Assembly: GCA_949358305.1 (NCBI GenBank)
Contig: OX442314.1
Span: forward strand, 10,719,060 to 10,783,059
Length of the DNA: 64,000 nt
DNA from: Strigamia acuminata
Lineage: Eukaryota > Arthropoda > Chilopoda > Geophilomorpha > Linotaeniidae
Direction of reading: 5' to 3'
In this document: positions 23,091 to 33,463 of the stretch, piece by piece
Layout: every line of letters begins with the position of its first letter
Numbering within the stretch: position 1 is the stretch's first letter
Made by a program: the position numbers and the translations under genes
The notes under the pieces: model-generated
Seen by the model: the letters and a program-made list of their open reading frames with translations, nothing else
Told to the model about the DNA's origin: nothing
Databases searched by the model: none

Positions 23091-23478
23091 ACAAATTTAT
23101 TTTGTCGTGTTTCAAATTGTGCTTCAATTTAGCTTCAACTATAAATTTACATGCTTGATTCTCGTTTTTCTTCTCTTTTGTTTGTTTATTCCCTTTAAAT
23201 ATTGCAATAGAATGGACTCGATCGACGAACGGAATGTCACCATCTTCAACGACCAAGGTTATATTAATTAATTAATTTTTATTACTTATCTAAATTATTT
23301 ACCGGTACTTCTTTTTTCAACAGAAACCTCAAACGTGGTCAAACGTCCATTTTTTCAATCCACAGCCACTAGCCTTTTTTTGGTCAAAGAAGCAAATTTC
23401 TCAATAACTTTTTTTTTATATTGTAACGTCTAAAATAAAAGAAAAACCTCAATTGTTGAGTGTTATTGCCTATAATTA

Positions 23479-23520
23479 TTAACACTAGAACGGCTGGAAT
23501 TTCCCCCTACCTAGAATGGC
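23479..23520. mobile_element. piggyBac-like MITE end
   Basis: TTAA followed by CACTAGAACGGCTGGAA matches the terminus of the MITE at 60910-61367 (CACTAGAACGGCC). The equivalent place in the flank of copy 2 (about 29270-29280, CTAATTATTAAAC) has the TTAA but no element, so this is an insertion. The other terminus was not found and the satellite starts about 115 bp further on. Confidence 0.5.
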
Positions 23521-23634
23521 TAAAATATTAGAATTATAAAAACAAATAAATTTAAACAAATAACTGTTAAAATTAATAGAAATCTGAAAAAAATATCAGG
23601 TATTTAGGTTTATTGCTGATTAAACTCATTATAG

Positions 23635-25855
23635 ATAAAAATTCAACTTTTTAGACTAAAAATTCAACTTTCTAGACTAAAAATTCAACTTTTTAGACTA
23701 AAAATTCAACTTTTTAGACTAAAAATTCAACTTTTTAGACTAAAAATTCAACTTTTTAGACAAAAATTCAACTTTTTAGACTAAAAATTCAACTTTTTAG
23801 ACTAAAAATTCAACTTTTTAGACAAAAATTCAACTTTTTAGACTAAAAATTCAACTTTCTAGACTAAAAATTCAACTTTCTAGACTAAAAATTCAACTTT
23901 CTAGACTAAAAATTCAACTTTCTAGACTAAAAATTCAACTTTCTAGACTAAAAATTCAACTTTCTAGACTAAAAATTCAACTTTTTAGACTAAAAATTCA
24001 ACTTTCTAGACTAAAAATTCAACTTTTTAGACTAAAAATTCAACTTTCTAGACTAAAAATTCAACTTTTTAGACTAAAAATTCAACTTTCTAGACTAAAA
24101 ATTCAACTTTTTAGACTAAAAATTCAACTTTCTAGACTAAAAATTCAACTTTTTAGACTAAAAATTCAACTTTCTAGACTAAAAATTCAACTTTTTAGAC
24201 CAAAAATTCAACTTTCTAGACTAAAAATTCAACTTTTTAGACCAAAAATTCAACTTTCTAGACTAAAAATTCAACTTTCTAGACCAAAAATTCAACTTTC
24301 TAGACTAAAAATTCAACTTTCTAGACCAAAAATTCAACTTTTTAGACTAAAAATTCAACTTTCTAGACCAAAAATTCAACTTTTTAGACTAAAAATTCAA
24401 CTTTCTAGACCAAAAATTCAACTTTTTAGACTAAAAATTCAACTTTCTAGACCAAAAATTCAACTTTTTAGACTAAAAATTCAACTTTCTAGACCAAAAA
24501 TTCAACTTTTTAGACTAAAAATTCAACTTTCTAGACCAAAAATTCAACTTTTTAGACTAAAAATTCAACTTTCTAGACCAAAAATTCAACTTTTTAGACT
24601 AAAAATTCAACTTTCTAGACCAAAAATTCAACTTTTTAGACTAAAAATTCAACTTTCTAGACCAAAAATTCAACTTTTTAGACTAAAAATTCAACTTTCT
24701 AGACCAAAAATTCAACTTTTTAGACTAAAAATTCAACTTTCTAGACCAAAAATTCAACTTTTTAGACTAAAAATTCAACTTTTTAGACCAAAAATTCAAC
24801 TTTTTAGACTAAAAATTCAACTTTTTAGACTAAAAATTCAACTTTTTAGACTAAAAATTCAACTTTTTAGACTAAAAATTCAACTTTTTAGACTAAAAAT
24901 TCAACTTTTTAGACTAAAAATTCAACTTTCTAGACTAAAAATTCAACTTTTTAGACTAAAAATTCAACTTTCTAGACTAAAAATTCAACTTTTTAGACTA
25001 AAAATTCAACTTTCTAGACCAAAAATTCAACTTTTTAGACTAAAAATTCAACTTTCTAGACCAAAAATTCAACTTTTTAGACTAAAAATTCAACTTTCTA
25101 GACCAAAAATTCAACTTTTTAGACTAAAAATTCAACTTTCTAGACCAAAAATTCAACTTTTTAGACTAAAAATTCAACTTTCTAGACCAAAAATTCAACT
25201 TTTTAGACTAAAAATTCAACTTTCTAGACCAAAAATTCAACTTTTTAGACTAAAAATTCAACTTTCTAGACCAAAAATTCAACTTTTTAGACTAAAAATT
25301 CAACTTTCTAGACCAAAAATTCAACTTTTTAGACCAAAAATTCAACTTTTTCGACCAAAAATTCAACTTTTTAGACCAAAAATTCAACTTTTTCGACCAA
25401 AAATTCAACTTTTTAGACCAAAAATTCAACTTTTTCGACCAAAAATTCAACTTTTTAGACCAAAAATTCAACTTTTTCGACCAAAAATTCAACTTTTTAG
25501 ACCAAAAATTCAACTTTTTCGACTAAAAATTCAACTTTTTAGACCAAAAATTCAACTTTTTCGACTAAAAATTCAACTTTTTAGACCAAAAATTCAACTT
25601 TTTCGACTAAAAATTCAACTTTTTAGACCAAAAATTCAACTTTTTCGACTAAAAATTCAACTTTTTAGACCAAAAATTCAACTTTTTCGACTAAAAATTC
25701 AACTTTTTCGACCAAAAATTCAACTTTTTCGACTAAAAATTCAACTTTTTCGACCAAAAATTCAACTTTTTCGACTAAAAATTCAACTTTTTCGACCAAA
25801 AATTCAACTTTTTCGACTAAAAATTCAACTTTTTCGACTAAAAATTCAACTTTTC
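23635..25855. repeat. 21-bp satellite array, about 105 copies
   Basis: The unit is GACTAAAAATTCAACTTTTTA with variation almost only at the bases around TAGAC (TTAGACT, CTAGACT, CTAGACC, TTAGACC, TTCGACC, TTCGACT). The array is organised in domains: mostly uniform TTAGACT at the left, then CTAGACT, then long runs where two variants alternate strictly to form a 42-bp dimer (CTAGACC/TTAGACT at about 24290-24780 and 25010-25310; TTAGACC/TTCGACC at about 25330-25510; TTCGACT/TTAGACC or TTCGACC to the end). Two units near 23760 and 23820 lack a base. The long minus-strand frame across it (7-residue peptide repeat) is an artefact. Confidence 0.97.
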
Positions 25856-26614
25856 ATCGTGAGCGCGCATGATTTGATGCGCACAAAACTCGCAAAACTT
25901 GCACCGAATTTTGGCAATTTTTGACAAATTCCCACAGATTTTTGCCAATATGTGACAATTTTCAGACGAATTTCAATTAATTTTAGAAATTTTTGAGAAA
26001 TTTTAACAAATGTTTGAAGAATTTTTTATGTCCGACAAATTTCAGCACATTTTCAGCGTTTTTTCTGCAATTTGTCCAGAAATGTCGACACATTTAAAAA
26101 TCCGCTGAAAAACTGCTAAAAATCTGCTGAAATTTGACAAACATATTGTTGGACAGATTGATGGCAATGTATGTTCTTACCGTATATTTATTTTACTTCA
26201 CATGAAGCTTTATTCAATTTATTGTGTTAAATACCCTCGATAAATAGTTTCAACGTCTTTAAATGATAATTCTAATACAGTGAAACCTATGATTTCCACA
26301 ATGGATTTGGTAACGGCGACTAATAAAATGTTTTCGTCACATCATGTAAATAAAATGCAAACAACTACCGATAGGTTTAGTTTGCTTCGAGATCAGTCGG
26401 TGGCGGAGCCCTGTGTTCATTTTTTGAGTTACCACCAGTCCAGGCGCGTATAGTGCAAATTGCAAATAGTTTAACTTGTTTATATCTGTTCTCTTTAGTG
26501 ATTTTATCCAATTGATAAAAAAATAAAAACATATTTTTTATGTAATAAGGTATCATTATCATGAATATGCAAGTACAGTATAAGTATAAAGGTTGAATGA
26601 AATGAAGTATTAGT
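25856..26614. other. Spacer between satellite and family copy 2
   Basis: Bases 25856-26140 are AT-rich with GCGCACAAAACTCGC-type words and no gene. Bases 26140-26330 repeat the 3' flank of family copy 1. Bases about 26385-26460 (GGTGGCGGA, GTTCATTTTTTGAGTTA) recur inverted at about 44115-44175 and 57700-57770, upstream of copies C and F. Confidence 0.55.
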
Positions 26615-26656
26615 AGGTGCACTACTCACGCCTGGTCTGGCTGGAGTTGTAAGAAT
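26615..26656 (+). promoter_or_regulatory. Conserved upstream block, copy 2
   Basis: GGTGCACTACTCACGCCTGG followed by TCTGGCTGGAGTTGTAAGAATCTGCGCG is the equivalent of the block before copy 1. It lies about 390 bp before the ATG, further than in other copies, so a 5' UTR intron or an insertion may intervene. A TTTTGTTAACAG acceptor-like site is present at about 26930-26940. Confidence 0.5.
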
Positions 26657-27042
26657 CTGCGCGATCGTGAGCGTTAGTTACCTCAACTTTATATTTACAA
26701 TAGTGACGTTTAAAGTATGTGCGAGTCAAGATTATTAGTGTGAATTATTAATGAATGTATCTGTTTGAATTCCAGAACGCACCACGGATTGTAAATAACG
26801 ATCAATGACTAAACTCACTCATTTTTGTACCACGCATTACGAGACAGGTCTGTAAAATCACGTGAGATTTATGTAGCCATCTCGCCTAGTTCAAATTTTA
26901 ATATTAACACCTTCCTATAAATAACTCATTTTGTTAACAGACTCCAAATGATGACCAGGAAAACGATCATGCATGCCCGGTGCAGCTGTGGCGATCAGTA
27001 ATGGGCTAGTAATCTGTGGAAACGAATATATGCTTCCAGAAA

Positions 27043-29052
27043 ATGAGCACCATTTTAGACTTGCCCAGTTTAACACACATTTCACTCGTCGAAACTTCGG
27101 TTATGCTGTGGAAATGTAATTTCAAAAGTCAAAATAAGTGCATGAAAATCACTACAAACGGTGGTACGAAGCAATGGTTAGACACTAAAAATGCTGTTTG
27201 TGATCTAGCGAATGCTTGTATTATTCCTAACCAACTAAAACCAATGCTGAGATCATTGATACGGCATGTCGGAGATCAGTTGTGGGATTTGCTACAATTC
27301 TTAGTTTCACAAGTTTTTACTGGTGTCAACTTTCTCAACGTAAAACTTATAGACTCCATAATCCAATGCACTCAATGGACAATATTTGGGCAATTAAACG
27401 TGACTAAAACGGCACAATTACTTTCAAAATTACAAGATTGGTCAATGAAATCCAGATTCGACGTTGCCATCGTGTGTTGCATCGCAGATGTCGTCGAGGA
27501 TATTTGGAAGAAAAATGCCAACGTTTTGAAAAAAAGTTTTGACGAACAACGGGAATTAAACTTGAAACTCATTATGTATAAATATTGGATGAGGGTGAAA
27601 AAGGACTCTTCGCAGATCACTTTCGACACGAAAGTTGAGATGTTTTCCCTGTTCATAGACCACAAAAACCAATGTGCAGTGGAATACTTCTGGTCACTCA
27701 TGACCCTGGACGAAAGAAATGCACTCATCATGTTGCTGGTGCAACGCCAAAGTAAATTGGAGGACTTGATTAAACATCACGAGACTGAAAACCACAGCTG
27801 GGATTGTTTCTGCACTTTCGAGGTTGGCATCATGAACTTCCTACTTGGTGAAATGGACGAGCAACAAATTAGGACCGTTTTGTCTTCGGACTACGGATTG
27901 AAACCTGTCCTGCCTTTGCTGAGGTATTTCAAGCAACTTCATTCATTCAAGCCCACGTGGAGCCGCATTTTAAATCTATTCGCATCAGGTGATGACTTTT
28001 ATGACATGATGCGCAAAACCATTCAACCTCAATGTTACCAAGAAGAAGAATATTTGGTTGGTTTCTGGAAAAATTCTCCTACCGACATGAAGAAATGTCA
28101 TTACGACCATAAATATTCCAACATCTATGCCTATCTATACGATGCACAAGATGTGGATAACCTTGACTTATTGCTGAACAACGCCAGTATCAAACACAGA
28201 AGAAGGGTTTTGTCCAGATTTTCTACCGGTCCTTGCGCTTTTGAATGGGATCTTCTGGAGTTGCTTGCAAAAAAATATATAAGAACGAAGGAAGAAATGA
28301 GTACCTTTAAAATGCATTGTTCATACTTTGCGTTCTACTGTGGTGCCATGTTGATTGAACACGAAGTTGATATGAACAGGTGGGATGAAACCACGCTTGA
28401 CAGATATTTGACTTTTTCTTTCTCAAATGCAAATGACAGGAGCAAGCTTAAAAAATCAATTCTTATTAATTACTTCACAAACGATCAAGAGGGAGGCCAA
28501 TTTATCGACAGATTGCTAAAATGCCTACCTAAAACTGTTTCCGAAGGAATAAATAACACGGTTGTGTCCGACATAGAAGAAAGTTTGTCTTCACTGTCGT
28601 CCTATTTCCAGATAAACTTGCGGAGGACTGCATTGTTCAACAACATGACTGCTCGAAACGTAATAAAAAAGGTTGCGATTTGTTTTTACAAAATCTCTAA
28701 AATTATCGATGCTCGTGAAGCTGGAAAGTTGGATAGGGAGTTATTGGAAGTTATTAGTCGAACAAATATTTCACCGGACGACGAAATTGTCGTGTTCAAG
28801 GAATTTTGCTGTTGTCTTGCATACAAAGTGTGTGGGCAGCATAACGTCAGACACCGTAATCAGTCAATAGTGGAAAATTTTGTGAATTTTTGTTTTGTCA
28901 ACTCAAAGGACGTCAGTTATTGCATCAGATGCTTTTCGTTTAATTGCTTCGAAAAAGACGGTGCTTTTCCAGACCAACTCAAGATGATGTTGATGTCGAC
29001 AGGTTATAGTCAAGAAGAAATAACGGATATAATGGAAACTTATTTGGATTAA
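27043..29052 (+). CDS. Unknown intronless family protein, copy 2
   Basis: Single exon, 669 aa from the ATG at 27043. The frame extends nine codons upstream to a GTG only, and homology to the other copies places the start at MSTILDLPSL. Conserved blocks are kept in order: VCCIADVVEDI, LFIDHKNQCAVEYFWSLM, CFCTFEVGIMNFLLGEMDEQQ, SRILNLFASGDDFYD, FVNSKDVSYCIRCFSF and SSTGYSQEEI-like C terminus. The block matching FRFPWDFLESIANKYITTESE is shortened (FEWDLLELLAKKYIRTKEE), and this copy lacks both internal duplications found in B/D and C/F. Closest relative in the window is the relic at 22920-23090. Confidence 0.9.
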   Translation: MSTILDLPSLTHISLVETSVMLWKCNFKSQNKCMKITTNGGTKQWLDTKNAVCDLANACIIPNQLKPMLRSLIRHVGDQLWDLLQFLVSQVFTGVNFLNVKLIDSIIQCTQWTIFGQLNVTKTAQLLSKLQDWSMKSRFDVAIVCCIADVVEDIWKKNANVLKKSFDEQRELNLKLIMYKYWMRVKKDSSQITFDTKVEMFSLFIDHKNQCAVEYFWSLMTLDERNALIMLLVQRQSKLEDLIKHHETENHSWDCFCTFEVGIMNFLLGEMDEQQIRTVLSSDYGLKPVLPLLRYFKQLHSFKPTWSRILNLFASGDDFYDMMRKTIQPQCYQEEEYLVGFWKNSPTDMKKCHYDHKYSNIYAYLYDAQDVDNLDLLLNNASIKHRRRVLSRFSTGPCAFEWDLLELLAKKYIRTKEEMSTFKMHCSYFAFYCGAMLIEHEVDMNRWDETTLDRYLTFSFSNANDRSKLKKSILINYFTNDQEGGQFIDRLLKCLPKTVSEGINNTVVSDIEESLSSLSSYFQINLRRTALFNNMTARNVIKKVAICFYKISKIIDAREAGKLDRELLEVISRTNISPDDEIVVFKEFCCCLAYKVCGQHNVRHRNQSIVENFVNFCFVNSKDVSYCIRCFSFNCFEKDGAFPDQLKMMLMSTGYSQEEITDIMETYLD

Positions 29053-29865
29053 ACAATAGAATGTCACCATCTTCATCGACCATGATTATATTAAATAATT
29101 TTTATTAGTTATCCGAATTATTTACCGGTCAAACGGCTATTTTTTCAATCCACAGCCACCAGCCTTTGTTTGGTCGAAAACGCAAATTTTAAATTTCTCA
29201 AAACAATTTTTTTTTATATTGTAATCTCTAAAATAAAAATAAAACCTCATTTGTTGAGTGTTATTGCCTAATTATTAAACTATAAATAATAATTTTAAAA
29301 AAGTAAAATAATAAAATAACATTGCATTGAAAGCAAATCTTGAATTAAAATGAATAAATAAGTTAATGAATAAAATTCAAATTTTAAACAGTTTTCAAAC
29401 CATAAAAGATGATCTCAAAATTTGGTCACGCCAACATTAAAGATTGACCAATCAGGAAGAAGTGCGCATCGCACACAGATCAGACAAAGTAATCACATTC
29501 ATTGTTATTATACTACTACTTTGCATTCTGCTTAGTTATAATAAATTGATAAAAATTGATATAATTCAAAATAATGTCAAATATTATAAAAAATTCCAGA
29601 ATGTTTTCCTTGTAAAAACGAATTTTGTGCAAATGAAGTACAAAATCGAGTTTGGCGCCATCTGTTGCCCAAGATGGAGCGATGTGATTGGCCAATTGTC
29701 TACAATTATTTTCCTCCATCATCGCCATCTTACAACGCACGCCACCCTGAACCAAAACCCAAAAAGCCAAACCAATTCCAAACCACTTGTGAATACACCA
29801 TGACCCACCATCCCCACACAAGCAAACTAGAACCAGAATCCTAACAATCCTTTTCACGTTTCAGG
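29053..29865. other. 3' flank of copy 2 and region before MPEG1
   Basis: Bases 29053-29285 match the flank of the relic at 22920. Bases 29430-29720 contain two opposite CCAAT-type motifs (GACCAATCAG near 29448, GATTGGCCAA near 29688) and GC-richer DNA, which could belong to the MPEG1 promoter. Overlapping opposite frames at 29444-29857 are not convincing genes. Confidence 0.4.
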
Positions 29866-32443
29866 CCATCTTCAATGCAACACAAGTGCAGCAAAATCCG
29901 GATGAATTTCAAAAAGTAAGTATCTATCATACATTTATCAAAAAATAAATTAAATAACCACTTTACCTCCATTCTTATCCAGATAAAAACAATGGAAGTG
30001 CCTCTACACACCGTGTAGAGGCACTAATGCACTAATGCCAATAATCCCAATGCAACTGTGGCTGTTTCTCCTTTTACTCGTGGCAAATGGCGACACACAA
30101 AAGGTCACCCCGCCAGTGGGCGACAGCATGGCCAAACTCAACGTACTTCCGGGCCGCGGCTTCGACTCACTCACAAACATGGACACCCAATTCATATCGG
30201 ACGTGAGTTTCAAGTACTATCACAAAACCCCGGACGAGAGATTCATGATTCCGAGCGGATTCATCGTGAGTCTCAAACAAGATTTCGAAATCCGAGTGGA
30301 CGTGTTCTCGCATTACACGGAATTTTTCGCCGTCACAGCGCCCACGCTCAACGCGATTAAATGGCAGAACATAATGAACAACGAGGAAACGGCTTACCAG
30401 ATCGACGGCTCGTTCTCGAAGCGTTATAAGCGCGCGAAACGGTTGTATTTAGACGACCAGTTGTCGACCATTCGCACGACCGCGCGCTTCACGCTCTACA
30501 AGATTTTCATGTACAAAGACCACAAACTACATCCGGAGATCTTGAACCGGATTCAGAAGATAATCGACGAACTTATGGTGGATAATTTCGCCGGTGCTAT
30601 CCGCTTGGCGGATAAAATAATTCGGGAATTCGGCACGAGGCATATTTCGAGCATCGACGTTGGCGGTTTATTTGTGCGGGAGGAGTTTTTGAATAAGTCG
30701 TTTGTGCGGGACTATCGTGACGTGATTGCGTCGAATGCGATTCGCTCTTTTCTGGATTTTGTGAGCGATGATTGGCCGACGGAATACGGCGGCGCGTATT
30801 TAAACGGGCTCAAGTGGAATTCCGGGGAGAGGAATAGATACACGGCGCACCGGGATAGTGCGGATACGTATGTGGTCGGTGGCACTCATATTCTCAACTT
30901 GAAGAGGTGGATGGTGACTGTGCGTGATAATTTGGCGATTATTGATAGAGATGGAGAAGAGCTGTATAAAACTATTCTTACTTCGGGATTACAGTCGGGA
31001 TATTTTAAATCAAGCTGCAAAGATACTCAAATTTTCTCTATCTAAATATTACCGGTAAGGAAAATAAATTAAAACACTGAATACCAAGTACCGGATAGTT
31101 ATCGAATATTAGGGATATAGGGAATAGTATTTTTGCATCAATTTAAATGGGGGAAATGACACCATTTGGTATTCGGTGGGCTGAAACCTGAATTTCTGCT
31201 GAATATTCGGTGCATTTATTTTTAAAAAAAAAAATATTTTTTATTTTTTTCGTCTTAAATTTTGGAGTTTTTAGGGTTTATTTTCTTGAATTTTGGAGTT
31301 TTTAGGGTTTATTTTCTTGAAATTTTGGGTTTTTTGTGGCTATGCGGTTTTTTGCAGTTATGCAGTATTTGCTGTATTATGAGGTTTTTTACAGAAACTG
31401 CACCGCACTTGCCAAAAAAGAATAACTGCACAACCCTACTTTCAACTAATAAAAATGGCTGAACTTGGGCCAAAATATCATTATTAGGCCCATGAAAATT
31501 AATATGTAGGCAAAAATAAACAAAATTTGATGTATAAAATGGAAATAAATCGTAGATATTGGCTAAATACACTAGACTGCGAACTGAGGAATTGTGGGTA
31601 AGAAGCCCAGCACTAACAGAAACTGCTCTTGTTTTCATCCATTGGCAGTGCGCAATCCAGTGTATATACTTAGGGACTATGGTTGTAAGTTGAAGCGTAG
31701 TGTAATGTTGATTTTCCATTTGTTTTCATTGCAGTCTGAACAGCCACAAAGGCTGCTTTCGTATCCTCGATCCTGCAGTGGTGTTCGACGGCTCGGTGAA
31801 CCTTCCAGTGAGGAGATCATGTGATAAATATTTCAAATCTCACACTTTGGGAGGATTTTATCAGAATTGTGTTGTTGTAGATAAGTTGACGAGAGACTTA
31901 TGCGCCGATTACAAATTCCCAAACATTCTAACCGGCAATGCCACTTGCCCCGTAGGACACGACGACGTTATGATATTTAAGAAAACTGTCAACTACACGT
32001 GTCCAAGCACTTTCGAGAACGCGCACCATTGCCTGGCCGTCATCGAGACGCATTGGTGCAGCACGACCGAAGTGGTCACCAACGTGACTTACCGTTTCGG
32101 CGGAATGTACAGCACGTACGTGACCAATTTCCTCACCGGAAGCCGCAATTGTCCGCCCTACTTTCACCCGCTGCCCATCTTGGGCATCCAGATTTGCACG
32201 AGTTACCAGTACACCGATAAGGGCAGCGGCGGTATGCAGAATATCCATTTGGGAGGGTTTATCGTTATTTGTACGAGTGAAGATCTTGTGCATTTACCCG
32301 CGTGTCCTATTGGGTATACTCGTCATTTTGCCTCGTTTTACGAAAGTTGTGAGATTTTCTATTGCGCGCATTACGGCGCAAAGGCCAATAAGATAGAGTT
32401 GCAATTGCTCAAGCCGCCAACTTTTATTGAAGGTGGAACTTAA
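29866..32443 (+). CDS. MPEG1-like: Perforin-2 (MPEG1)-like protein, lacking a membrane anchor
   Basis: A 5' exon at 29866-29917 (acceptor TTTCAG, donor GTAAGT) is followed by the start exon. The ATG at 30035 gives a signal peptide (PMQLWLFLLLLVANG) and a MACPF domain with SYSHYTEFF-type and KIIREFGTRHISSIDVGG motifs, where the usual FGTH is FGTR. The second coding exon starts at 31735 (TTGCAG) and holds the Cys-rich perforin-2 P2 region (GCFRILDP, LTGNATCPVGHD, FGGMYSTYVTNFLTGSRNCPPYF, LGGFIVICTSE, CPIGYTRHF). A weak donor at 30964 (CT|GTATAA) joins the two in phase but skips the usual linker; otherwise the first exon runs to a stop at 31045. The protein ends (IEGGT) before where the family has its transmembrane helix, so it would be secreted. 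Perforin-2 forms pores in engulfed bacteria. Confidence 0.8.
29992..30024 (+). promoter_or_regulatory. uORF with a perfect 12-bp hairpin in the MPEG1 leader
   Basis: Bases 29998-30009 and 30013-30024 are perfect reverse complements (GTGCCTCTACAC / GTGTAGAGGCAC) with a 3-nt loop, 10 nt before the start codon at 30035. An ATG at 29992 opens an 8-codon uORF that ends (TAG, 30016-30018) inside the stem. A second, two-codon uORF (ATG CAC TAA) follows at 30027. Both features would be expected to reduce translation of the main frame. Confidence 0.6.
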
Positions 32444-33463
32444 AGTTGTCCGTAAAGTATTGCCGAAAAAATAGCAAGTGTTTGTTGTAAATTTATGTCT
32501 TTGATGTGGTTTGATGTACAAAACTGAATAAATTAAAAATGTGATCGGGTAAAATGTGTTTTATTTTGTTTGCGTAGTCCGGTTTGGTTTCATTTTATAC
32601 TTGGGAGAAATCGGTGCCACAATCGTCGCTGTCCTCACAATCGGCTAAAAATTCTTTATCAAAAAGCATTTATTTTACTACTTTTGTGCATAGAGAAATT
32701 GGTTTTAGAATTATAACTGTGTTTGCTTCCCTGTCAAGGTCCATTACACTTAAAATACCATTATTTCATGGCGCTGTTACCACAGTGTTTCTTGCATTTT
32801 CGTGTGAATAAATAATCAGTGTGTAATTCACCGTGTGCAAATGCTCATTTCCGAATTTACGACTTTACAACATTCAATTTTTTACCAGTAAAAATAACGT
32901 ACATGGCACAATGTCCAAATTTTTGTTAATTCTGCTGGAATCACTTTTGGAGTGTTCGGCACTCCATTTTCTTTCATGTTAATTTGTGACGCTGCCCTTG
33001 ACCATGAATAAACACTTATGCTAATTCTACACTGCCGACTGGTCACTTCCAAACTACATCCAGCTACAAATCCTTGCAATCCAATACAAATACAAGCACG
33101 AAACACATTTCAAATACTTGTCAAGACAGATAAACTTTTATTAAATTTTAGTTGATTTCGGTGGAAATGATCGGCCAAGTTCTACTAAAAATAATTGTTC
33201 ATTATTCCAGAAGAAATATATATACTTCGTTTTTTTAGTTTAATGAAAAGAAAATCTGATTTGGTTTACTAAGTGAATGAATTTAAAACAAAATGAAAAA
33301 CATTTGAAATTTAAAATTAACAAAATAAGAGCACAGTATTTTTTATTATTATTATTAAAATTGTGTATCGGAATATAAATAAAATAAAAACATATTAACT
33401 GATTCCTTTTTTATATTTCCATCGTGGAAATAGCATTTCCGTTAAATTTTACACAACTTCAAA
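32444..33463 (+). other. MPEG1 3' UTR and convergent intergenic unit
   Basis: A polyadenylation signal AATAAA lies at 32527-32532, followed by GTGATCGGGTAAAATGTGTT. This 3' block and the next 600 bp (words TTTTTACCAGTAAAAATAACG, CACTGCCGACTGGTCACTTCC, CATCCAGCTACAAATCCTTG) recur downstream of the MPEG1 tails before copies B, D and E. No gene lies between MPEG1 and the opposing family gene. Confidence 0.65.

Noticed and set aside
25292-25513. Minus-strand frame encoding a 7-residue repeat in the satellite
   Set aside because: A 21-bp period keeps frames open by chance; it is satellite DNA.
23635-25855. CRISPR array
   Set aside because: There are no unique spacers between repeats; units are contiguous 21-mers in a eukaryotic context.
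27016-27042. Upstream start for family copy 2
   Set aside because: The frame extends only to a GTG. All relatives start at the equivalent of the ATG at 27043.
29444-29857. Two overlapping opposite frames of about 115 codons before MPEG1
   Set aside because: AT-rich composition, no homology and no splice links; more likely promoter DNA.
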